The position numbers and the translations under genes are program-made. A stretch of 64,000 nt of DNA from Prado023 sp963774745 (GTDB lineage: Bacteria > Actinomycetota > Actinomycetes > S36-B12 > CAIYMF01), in assembly GCA_963774745.1 (NCBI GenBank), contig CAVZGE010000002.1, forward strand, positions 248,001-312,000. Reading direction: 5' to 3'. Position 1 is the first letter of the stretch, and each line of letters starts with the position of its first letter. The notes under the pieces were generated by a model. It saw only the letters and a program-made list of their open reading frames with translations. It had not been told where the DNA came from and ran no database searches. Positions 1 through 7,352 of the stretch are shown one piece after another.

Positions 1-1329
<1,329 letters not shown>

Positions 1330-1331
1330 GC

Positions 1332-2123
1332 GTGGACGATCCGCTGGTCGGGCTGCTGGACCTGCCGGGAGTCGCCGAGGCGGTGGAGTCCGCCCGGGGG
1401 GCGGTCGACGCGCTGCTCTGGGACCGGGAGGTGGGCCGCGCGCAGCAGGAGGTCACGGCGGAGTCCGCGCTGCGTGGCGCGTGGGCGAACGCCTGGTTCG
1501 ACGGCGCCGAGGCGGGCCTGCCCGAGCTGCGCAGCGGCGCGGCCCTGGACAGCTCGCCGATCGGGCGGGTGCTCTCCGGGGTCGTGGCCATGCACGCCGA
1601 GCTGCCCCACCTCGTCGGGATCGTCGGCACCGCCCCGGCGCAGGCCCTGGCCCGGATGCACGCGATCGTCGCCAGTGGCTTCGCGCCGGAGGCCGAGCTC
1701 GGACGGCCCCGATCGGGGGAGGTCGTGGACGACCCGCTGCGACTCGGCGGCGTCGCGAGCTCCGCGGAGGTCGCCGAGAGGTTGGCCGACCTGGGCCAGG
1801 TGCTGGTCGCCTCGACCGCGCCGGGAGTCCTGGTCGCGGCGGTGGCCCATGCCGAGATCGCCGCACTGCGGCCCTTCGGGTGGGGGTCCGGGCTCGTGGC
1901 CCGGGCGCTGCCCCGGCTGCTGCTCGCCCAGCGCGGTGTCGACCCGGGCATGCTCGGTGCGCCGGAGGTCGGGTTGAAGGCGGCCGGCCGGCCCGCCTAC
2001 GTCCGCGCGGTCCGCGGCTACGCGCAGGGAGCGCCGGAGGGCGTGGCGGAGATGATCCGCCTGGTCGCCGCCGCCGTGGAGCTCGGCGCGAAGCAGCCGG
2101 CGTCCTGGCTCGAGGGGTCCTGA
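1332..2123 (+). CDS. Degenerate Fic-like protein
   Basis: 263 aa, starting with GTG two bases after acs, so probably co-transcribed with it. Residues 173-193 align without gaps to the Fic active-site motif (H..F...HPFxDGNGRxxR). Here the core reads RPFGWGSGLVAR: the catalytic His is Arg180, the metal-binding Asp/Glu is Trp184, Asn is Ser186 and the first Arg is Leu188, while Pro, Phe, both Gly and the last Arg remain. The protein is rich in Ala, Gly and Leu and otherwise has only helical-looking sequence. I infer a Fic fold without AMP-transferase activity, perhaps a scaffold. I recall a similar gene between acs and the CpaE/Tad genes in Streptomyces, which supports this being a conserved actinobacterial family; its role is unknown. 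Confidence 0.75.
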   Translation: MDDPLVGLLDLPGVAEAVESARGAVDALLWDREVGRAQQEVTAESALRGAWANAWFDGAEAGLPELRSGAALDSSPIGRVLSGVVAMHAELPHLVGIVGTAPAQALARMHAIVASGFAPEAELGRPRSGEVVDDPLRLGGVASSAEVAERLADLGQVLVASTAPGVLVAAVAHAEIAALRPFGWGSGLVARALPRLLLAQRGVDPGMLGAPEVGLKAAGRPAYVRAVRGYAQGAPEGVAEMIRLVAAAVELGAKQPASWLEGS

Positions 2124-2386
2124 CCTCCGTTCGCTGACCCGGGCCAAGCCCTCCCCGGCGCCCCGCCCGAGCGCCCGCCCGGGGCGCCGACGGGGGTGCC
2201 GACGGGGCCGCCACGGCGAATTGTGTGCTCTGGGCGGAATGGGTGCCGACCGGTCCGCGGCGAAGCCCTCCAGGGTGGGTCTGGGTCGGCCGGCCTGTTG
2301 CATTCCTGCGGGGCAGGCTCCATGCTTTGTGTGTCCGGTCCTGATCGACCGAACCGTCGGCTCCTCCCCCCCGAGCTGACGTCCTG

Positions 2387-2416
2387 ACGGCCCCCGCACC
2401 CCCCGGCGGGGGCCGT
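2387..2416 (+). terminator. Stem-loop, likely terminator or attenuator
   Basis: A perfect 11-bp inverted repeat, ACGGCCCCCGC and GCGGGGGCCGT, flanks an 8-base loop and is followed by CGCTTT. The stem is very stable. It could end the acs/Fic-like transcript or attenuate reading into the Tad operon. The poor T-tract is common for actinobacterial terminators. Confidence 0.65.
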
Positions 2417-2469
2417 CGCTTTGGGCGGCACGACCCTCTGGCCGTGCATTCGTGGACCCGCCCGGTGCG

Positions 2470-2478
2470 TTGTCCACA
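2470..2478 (+). promoter_or_regulatory. DnaA-box-like nonamer TTGTCCACA
   Basis: The sequence matches the GC-rich actinobacterial DnaA-box consensus TTGTCCACA exactly. It lies 65 bases upstream of the CpaE-like start. A second copy is at 6184-6192. Two isolated boxes do not make an origin; they may be regulatory or chance matches. Confidence 0.35.
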
Positions 2479-2542
2479 GGGTGCACGCCGAGGGCTTGGC
2501 CAGCTCCCCGGGGCGCGGCAGGGTGGTCCCCGGGGGTGCGCG

Positions 2543-3610
2543 ATGGGTGTGCAGATCGGGCTGGTCGGGGAACGCGCCGACCTCGCGGTGGACGTGGCGG
2601 CGCTGGCCGCACGAGCGGGTGCTGGCGTCATGTCCCTGGAACTGGCCGATGTGCCGCTCGCGGCCAGCGGCGTCCTGCCGGGCATCCGCGTCGACCTGGT
2701 GCTGATGGACGTGGCCACACCGGGGGTCGTCCTCCATGGGGAGGCGGGCAGGCCGGGGACACCGACGGGAGGTGTCCCGGTGGTCGCCGTCTGTCGCTCG
2801 GGCGAGACCGACCGTGCCCGCGCGGCGGCGGTCGCCCAGGGCTGCACGCACGTGGTCGAGCTGCCGCTCGGTGCCCCTTGGCTGCTGGCGCAGCTGGCCC
2901 CGACGCGGGGCTCGTCCGTGCTCGGGGTCGTGGGTGCGGTCGGCGGGGTGGGAGCCACGACGGTCGCCATCGCGTGCGCCGTGGGAGCGGGCGTGGACTG
3001 CCTGCTGGTGGATGCCGACCCCGACTCACCGGGCCTCGACCTGCCGCTGGGGATCCCGGAGGGTGCGGGGGTCCGGTGGTCGGAGATCCCGGACTCGCCG
3101 GAGCCGCTGGACCCGGGGTCGCTGTGCTCGGCCCTGCCCCAGGTGGGTGGCGTGTCGGTCGTCACGGGCTCGGGGGTCGCCGGCGGTCCGGTCGATGGGC
3201 TCGGTCCGGGAGGTGCCCCGGGCGTCGGGCGGGTGGTCGGGGTCCTGGGCGTCGGTCGCACGGCGTTCGGTCGCACGGTCGTGGACGTCGGGCGCGGAGG
3301 CGGACTCCCGGCCGGCCTGCTGGGGCCCGGGGATGCCCTGGCCGTGGTGCTGCCCGCCACCCTGGCCGGAGTCGTCGCGGCCAGGCGCATCCTCTCGGGC
3401 CGGCCGCACGAGGAGGTTGTCGTGCTGCTGCGACCCACCGGCTGGCTGCCCGTCGACGAGGTGGCCGAGCAGCTCGGGGTTCCCGTGGTCCTCGAGATCC
3501 CCCGGCTCCGGCGTGCCGCCGAGCTCGCCGACTGCGGCGACCTGCTCTCCGGCCGGACGGGCCGCGCCCTGCGCTGCCTGGGCGAGCAGGTCTGGGGGCA
3601 GCTGACATGA
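2543..3610 (+). CDS. ssd: CpaE-like / septum-site-determining ATPase of the Tad locus
   Basis: 355 aa. ATPase of the MinD/CpaE superfamily, encoded at the head of actinobacterial Tad pilus loci, where it is thought to localise or assemble the pilus machine. Residues ~1-110 form a receiver-like N-terminal region. A deviant Walker A motif GAVGGVGATT (residues ~131-140) lacks the usual Lys before Thr, as is typical of the actinobacterial CpaE-homolog/Ssd family, and LLVDADPDSPG (~154) is the second nucleotide-site motif. An upstream in-frame start at 2444 would add an unrelated Arg/Pro-rich stretch, so I chose the ATG at 2543. The stop overlaps the tadA start (ATGA), which suggests translational coupling. 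Confidence 0.85.
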   Translation: MGVQIGLVGERADLAVDVAALAARAGAGVMSLELADVPLAASGVLPGIRVDLVLMDVATPGVVLHGEAGRPGTPTGGVPVVAVCRSGETDRARAAAVAQGCTHVVELPLGAPWLLAQLAPTRGSSVLGVVGAVGGVGATTVAIACAVGAGVDCLLVDADPDSPGLDLPLGIPEGAGVRWSEIPDSPEPLDPGSLCSALPQVGGVSVVTGSGVAGGPVDGLGPGGAPGVGRVVGVLGVGRTAFGRTVVDVGRGGGLPAGLLGPGDALAVVLPATLAGVVAARRILSGRPHEEVVVLLRPTGWLPVDEVAEQLGVPVVLEIPRLRRAAELADCGDLLSGRTGRALRCLGEQVWGQLT

Positions 3611-4761
3611 CCGCGCTCGATCCGGCCCTGCTGGATTCCGTGCGCTCCCGACTTGCCCGGGACAGCCACCCGGCCGACCGTGAGGCCATCGCCGCTGCTG
3701 TTCGGGCGTCGGGCCGCGTGCTCGACCGCCCCGGGCTCGACGTGCTCACCCGGGCCCTCGGGGACGAGCTGGGCGGACTGGGCTGCCTTGACCCACTCCT
3801 GCGCGACCCAGGGGTCACAGACGTGCTGGTCAACGCACCCGACGAGGTGTGGCTCGACCGTGGTGGCGGTCTGGTGCGTGCCCCTGTGGCGTTCCCCGAC
3901 GAGGCAGCAGTCCGCCAGCTGGCCGTTCGGCTGGCTGCGCGGGCGGGGCGGCGCCTCGACGACGCCTGGCCGTACGTGGACGCCCGACTTCCCGGTGGGC
4001 AGCGACTGCATGCCGTGATCCCCCCGCTGTCCGTGCGGGGCACGACCATCTCGCTGCGGGTGCCGAGCCGGCGCCGGTTCACCCTGGCCGACCTCGTCGC
4101 CGCCGGCACCGTCGACGAGGGGGGTGCGGCCTGGTTGGGGGCGCTCGTCCGGTCCCGGGCGGCGTTCCTGGTCAGCGGGGGAACCGGTAGCGGCAAGACG
4201 TCGGTTCTCGGTGCGCTGCTGGGGGTCGTCCCGCAACGCGAGCGGATCGTCGTCGTCGAGGACACGTGCGAGCTCGATCCGGAGCATCCGCACGTCGTGA
4301 GCCTCGAGGCCCGACCGGCCAACCTCGAGGGGCAGGGCGAGATCCCCATGCGGACGCTCGTGCGCCAGGCCCTGCGCATGCGCCCGGACCGACTCGTGGT
4401 CGGCGAGGTCCGCGGTGCCGAGGTGGTCGATCTCCTGGCCGCCCTGAACACCGGTCACGAGGGCGGCTGCGGGACGGTGCACGCCAACAGCGCGGCGGCG
4501 GTGCCCGACCGGCTGGTCGCGTTGGCACTGGCTGCGGGGATGACCCTGCCGGGCGTGCATGCACAGGCCAGCGCCGGGCTCGAGGTCGTGGTGCACCTGG
4601 CCCGCTCGCCGGAGGGGACCCGGGTGGTCGCCGAGCTCGGGGTGGTGACCAGCGGTGTCGAGGGTGCGGAGGTGCGCCCCGCGCTGGTGCGCCGGGAGGG
4701 CTCGCTGCGTCCCGCTGGCGCGTTCGCGGCGCTGTCCGAACGCCTCGGTGGACCGCCGTGA
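3607..4761 (+). CDS. tadA: TadA/CpaF-type secretion ATPase
   Basis: 384 aa. Hexameric ATPase of the VirB11/GspE superfamily that powers Flp/Tad pilus assembly at the inner face of the membrane. Walker A GGTGSGKT lies at ~190-197, an acidic segment VVVEDTCEL follows, Walker B lies in RLVVGEVRG (~258-268), and the family signature GTVHANS is at ~287. The N-terminal ~130 residues match the CpaF N-domain (LVNAPDEVWLDRGG). The start overlaps the preceding stop (ATGA), and the 3' end overlaps the tadB start (GTGA). The gene is complete and free of frameshifts. Confidence 0.92.
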   Translation: MTALDPALLDSVRSRLARDSHPADREAIAAAVRASGRVLDRPGLDVLTRALGDELGGLGCLDPLLRDPGVTDVLVNAPDEVWLDRGGGLVRAPVAFPDEAAVRQLAVRLAARAGRRLDDAWPYVDARLPGGQRLHAVIPPLSVRGTTISLRVPSRRRFTLADLVAAGTVDEGGAAWLGALVRSRAAFLVSGGTGSGKTSVLGALLGVVPQRERIVVVEDTCELDPEHPHVVSLEARPANLEGQGEIPMRTLVRQALRMRPDRLVVGEVRGAEVVDLLAALNTGHEGGCGTVHANSAAAVPDRLVALALAAGMTLPGVHAQASAGLEVVVHLARSPEGTRVVAELGVVTSGVEGAEVRPALVRREGSLRPAGAFAALSERLGGPP

Positions 4762-5435
4762 GCCGGGAGGTCCTGGTGCTCTGCGCGGCCCTGGCCGCGG
4801 CGGGTGCGGTGCAGCTGGTCTGGCCGGTCGGTGCGCCGGGTCGGTCGGGATCCCGGCCCGGGTCCAGCTGGCTCGAGACCCTGGTGGGCCGAGTGCGTCC
4901 GGCGCCCCCGCCCCCGATCCCCGAGCTGCTCTCGGCACTGGCGGCCGAACTCGCTGCCGGCCAGCCGACGGGGGCGGCACTGGCCTCGGCCGTGGTGGGG
5001 CTGGAACCGCATCCCTGCCCGCGGGCGGTTGCTGCCTGCCGCACCGGCACGGACGTGGCCGACGCCCTGCGCGCGGATGCGCGCGCTCCCGGGGCGCACG
5101 CGCTGCGCGGGCTGGCCGCGTGCTGGGAGGTCTCGCAGAGGTCGGGCGCCGGGATGTCGTTGGCGGTGGCCCGCCTCGCAGCGAGCCTGCGCGCCGGGGC
5201 AGAGGCCGATGCCCAGCTCGCCGGGGAGGTCGCGGCCGTGCGCACCTCCGCGCGCCTGCTGGCCGGGCTGCCGCTCCTGGGCCTGCTGATCGGTCAGTGG
5301 ATCGGTGCCGACCCGCTGGCATGGTTGACCGGCAGCTGGGTCGGTCGAGGGGTGCTCCTGGCGGGGGTGGCGCTGCAGCTGCTGGGGATGGCATGGCTGC
5401 GGCACATGGTGTCGGCCACCCGGGGCAGGCTGTGA
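4758..5435 (+). CDS. tadB: TadB-like pilus membrane platform protein
   Basis: 225 aa, from a GTG overlapping the tadA stop. It is shorter than classical TadB (about 300 aa), as usual for actinobacteria. An N-terminal membrane segment (VLVLCAALAAAGAVQLVW) is followed by a cytoplasmic T2SSF-type helical domain (LLSALAAELAAGQPTGAAL through WEVSQRSGAGMSLAVARLA) and two C-terminal membrane segments (ARLLAGLPLLGLLIGQWIG and GVLLAGVALQLLGMAWL). TadB and TadC together form the inner-membrane platform on which TadA acts. The stop overlaps the tadC start. Confidence 0.85.
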   Translation: MSREVLVLCAALAAAGAVQLVWPVGAPGRSGSRPGSSWLETLVGRVRPAPPPPIPELLSALAAELAAGQPTGAALASAVVGLEPHPCPRAVAACRTGTDVADALRADARAPGAHALRGLAACWEVSQRSGAGMSLAVARLAASLRAGAEADAQLAGEVAAVRTSARLLAGLPLLGLLIGQWIGADPLAWLTGSWVGRGVLLAGVALQLLGMAWLRHMVSATRGRL

Positions 5436-6172
5436 ACCCGCTGGTGCTGGCCGCGGCCCTCCTTGCGGCCCTCGCGGCTGGGGTCCTGCTGCCGCCGGGC
5501 TCGCGCCCGGGGTGGCGTGGCCGGCCCGACCCGGGGGGAGCGCACGCTCGGCGAGCGGGGTCGGATCCGCCGTCCGTGATGTCCCCCGCGATGGTGCGGA
5601 TGGCCTGCGCCCTGGCCGGTGTCGCGGCCTGGCTGCTGCTCGGTGGGGTCGTCGGGGCAATCGTCGGGGTGCCGCTCGCGCTGGTCCTGCCGGTGCTGAT
5701 CTCGCGCCTCGAGCCGGCGGGGGTCCGTCGTGAGCGCCTGGAGCTCATCGGCTCGGCACCCCTGGTGGCCGACCTGCTCGCCGCCGCGTTGCTGGCGGGA
5801 GTGCCCCTGGAGCACGCGATCCCGGTTGTGGCGCGCGCGGTCGGTGGCGCTGCTGGTGATCGCCTGCTGGGCGTCCACCGACGTGGCGAGCTCGGCGAGT
5901 CGGTCGAGCGCGCATGGTCCGGGTTGTCGCAGGCGCCCGGCCTGGGTGGGATCGCCCGGGCGGTGGCCAGATCCAGCCGAACGGGTGCCCCGCTGGCCGC
6001 GCTGCTGGCGCAGTCCGCCGAGGACCTGCGCTCGGAGGCCGCCGCTGCTGCGCTGGCCGAGGTGCGCGCCACCGCCGTGCGCGCGGTCCTGCCCCTGGGC
6101 CTGTGCCTGTTGCCGGCGTTCGCCCTGCTCGGGATCGCCCCGATCGTGGGCGGCCTGCTGCCCGCGCTGTGA
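5432..6172 (+). CDS. tadC: TadC-like pilus membrane platform protein
   Basis: 246 aa from GTG at 5432, overlapping the tadB stop. It has an N-terminal membrane segment, a hydrophobic pair (ALAGVAAWLLLGGVVGAIVG and PLALVLPVLIS), the T2SSF domain (PLVADLLAAALLAGVPLEHA, then SGLSQAPGLGGIARAVARSS) and a final hydrophobic hairpin AVLPLGLCLLPAFALLGIAP. The layout is that of the TadC partner of TadB. The ATGA/GTGA chain from the CpaE-like gene to tadC implies one translationally coupled mRNA. Confidence 0.85.
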   Translation: MNPLVLAAALLAALAAGVLLPPGSRPGWRGRPDPGGAHARRAGSDPPSVMSPAMVRMACALAGVAAWLLLGGVVGAIVGVPLALVLPVLISRLEPAGVRRERLELIGSAPLVADLLAAALLAGVPLEHAIPVVARAVGGAAGDRLLGVHRRGELGESVERAWSGLSQAPGLGGIARAVARSSRTGAPLAALLAQSAEDLRSEAAAAALAEVRATAVRAVLPLGLCLLPAFALLGIAPIVGGLLPAL

Positions 6173-6183
6173 CCGCGCGGGAG

Positions 6184-6192
6184 TTGTCCACA
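6184..6192 (+). promoter_or_regulatory. DnaA-box-like nonamer TTGTCCACA
   Basis: Second exact copy of the nonamer seen at 2470-2478, here in the 123-bp gap between tadC and the pilin-like gene. That gap probably also carries a promoter or processing site that lets the pilin be made in excess; I see no clear -10 element. Confidence 0.35.
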
Positions 6193-6295
6193 GATCCTCG
6201 GGCACGGGGTTCACGTGGCTCCCAACGCGCGACAGGGTTGGTCCAGCCACCCAGGGCGGGTGGCGCCGGGGGACCGGGGGAACGGGGGTACTGGG

Positions 6296-6475
6296 ATGAA
6301 CGAGCTCGTGGTTCGGATGCGGGACGAGGACAAGGGGATGTCCACGGCGGAGTACGCGGTGGGCACGGTCGCGGTGTGCGGCCTCGGGGGCGTGCTGATC
6401 AAGCTGCTGAGCAGCGAGAAGTTCGCCGACCTGCTGTGGCAGGTGATCTCGACCGCGTTCTCGTTCCTCTTCTGA
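6296..6475 (+). CDS. Flp-like pilin (DUF4244-type)
   Basis: 59 aa. Candidate structural subunit of the Tad pilus. A short charged N-terminus (MNELVVRMRDEDKGMSTAEY) leads into a single hydrophobic helix (AVGTVAVCGLGGVLIKLL). The G-M-S-T-A-E-Y junction resembles the Flp prepilin cleavage site, in which processing after Gly leaves a Glu five residues in. The C-terminus ends in an aromatic, hydrophobic run. Size, position between tadC and tadE and the cleavage-like site match the DUF4244 family of actinobacterial Tad loci. The stop overlaps the next start (TGATG). Confidence 0.85.
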   Translation: MNELVVRMRDEDKGMSTAEYAVGTVAVCGLGGVLIKLLSSEKFADLLWQVISTAFSFLF

Positions 6476-6858
6476 TGCACGCTCGGAAGGTCGGGTGGCG
6501 GCTTCGGGCCGCCACCCGGTCCGAGGAGGGGATGGTCACCGCGGAGCTGGCGCTGGCCATCCCGGCCCTGGTGGCCGTCGTCGCCGCGCTCGCCTGGTTG
6601 CTGGGCCTCGGAGTCACCCAGGGCCTTGTCGCCCAGGCAGCCCGCGAGGGTGCCCGGGCGGCCGCTCGCGGGGAGGCAGTGTCGGTCATCAGGGCAGCAG
6701 CGCGGCAGGTCGCGCCGGGGGCCTCGGTGACGGTCCGGCGCTCAGGTCAGGTGGTGTCGGTGACGGCCGCGGTCACCCGCACGCCGCCGTTGCGGTTCCT
6801 GCGTCCGCTGGGGCGTGAGGTCCGGGCCTCGGCGACCAGCTGGCGGGAGGACTCATGA
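6475..6858 (+). CDS. tadE: TadE-like pseudopilin
   Basis: 127 aa; the ATG overlaps the previous stop. A basic N-terminus followed by SEEGMVTAELALAIPALVAV gives the pseudopilin junction (Gly then a hydrophobic stretch with Glu at +5). One transmembrane helix follows, then a small extracytoplasmic domain (SVTVRRSGQVVSVTAAVTR). TadE proteins are minor pilins processed by the TadV prepilin peptidase; no peptidase gene is visible in this window. The gene overlaps the next one by four bases. Confidence 0.82.
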   Translation: MHARKVGWRLRAATRSEEGMVTAELALAIPALVAVVAALAWLLGLGVTQGLVAQAAREGARAAARGEAVSVIRAAARQVAPGASVTVRRSGQVVSVTAAVTRTPPLRFLRPLGREVRASATSWREDS

Positions 6859-7307
6859 TCGACCGGCGACGGGGCAGTCGATCGTGGGGCAGCGCCGCAG
6901 GTGGTGCGCCGGCACCTCAGGCCGTGCCGGGTCCGTGGCTCTCCGCGGATCGTGGGTCGGCCAGCGTCCTGGTGGCGCTGTGGGCCGTGGTCCTGACGAT
7001 GCTCGCCTCAGCGGGGATGGTCCTGACCAGCGTGCTGGCGACCAGGGCAGGGGTGTCCACGGCGGCGGACCTCGCCGCGCTGGCCGGCGCGCAGGCCACG
7101 CTCAGCGACCCCGGGGTCGCCTGCACCAGGGCCGCCGAGGTCGCCCGGGCCAACGGGGCGGCCCTCGCCGAGTGCCGGGTCGGGGCCACCGAGGTCTGGG
7201 TCGTCGCCCGGGCACCGGCGCCGCTCGCCGTGGACTGGCTCGTGCCGGGCCGCGGAACGCACCTCGGCGCCCGGGCGCATGCCGAGCTGACCGCTGAGGA
7301 GCCATGA
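6855..7307 (+). CDS. TadE/TadG-like protein of the helicase/secretion neighbourhood
   Basis: 150 aa. The N-terminal ~35 residues are basic and Pro/Gly-rich, then DRGSASVLVALWAVVLTML forms a pilin-like hydrophobic segment, followed by a small secreted domain with two cysteines (ACTRAAEVARANGAALAEC). Size, segment order and location, last in the Tad operon and convergent with the DEAH helicase, match the TadE-like family that co-occurs with this helicase across actinobacteria. It is probably a minor pilin or anchor; its function is not established. Confidence 0.78.
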   Translation: MIDRRRGSRSWGSAAGGAPAPQAVPGPWLSADRGSASVLVALWAVVLTMLASAGMVLTSVLATRAGVSTAADLAALAGAQATLSDPGVACTRAAEVARANGAALAECRVGATEVWVVARAPAPLAVDWLVPGRGTHLGARAHAELTAEEP

Positions 7308-7337
7308 CGCGTGTGCCAGGTAGGTGGCTGCGGCCGA

Positions 7338-7352
7338 CGGGTCTACGACCCG
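7338..7352. terminator. Short hairpin between convergent genes
   Basis: CGGGTC and GACCCG pair around a TAC loop (6-bp stem). The hairpin overlaps the stop codon of the helicase (7343-7345) and follows the pilus operon by 30 bases. It could stop transcription from both sides, but it is short and lacks a T-tract. Confidence 0.35.

Larger units (their letters stand above)
2124..2542. other. 419-bp intergenic region with no gene
   Basis: No convincing coding sequence lies between the Fic-like gene and the CpaE-like gene. The region holds a strong GC-rich stem-loop at 2387-2416 and a DnaA-box-like nonamer at 2470-2478. A short open frame at 2196-2387 has no recognisable product and no clear ribosome-binding site. 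Promoters for the pilus operon presumably lie here, but I could not assign a -10/-35 pair. Confidence 0.6.

Noticed and set aside
1453..6072. 1539-codon open frame on the minus strand
   Set aside because: It lies antisense to the Fic-like gene and the whole Tad operon, is dominated by Arg, Pro, Ala and Ser, and has no domain. It reflects the scarcity of stop codons in high-GC DNA.
2470..6192. Replication origin indicated by DnaA-box nonamers
   Set aside because: Only two boxes 3.7 kb apart, with no AT-rich unwinding element and no dnaA or dnaN nearby.
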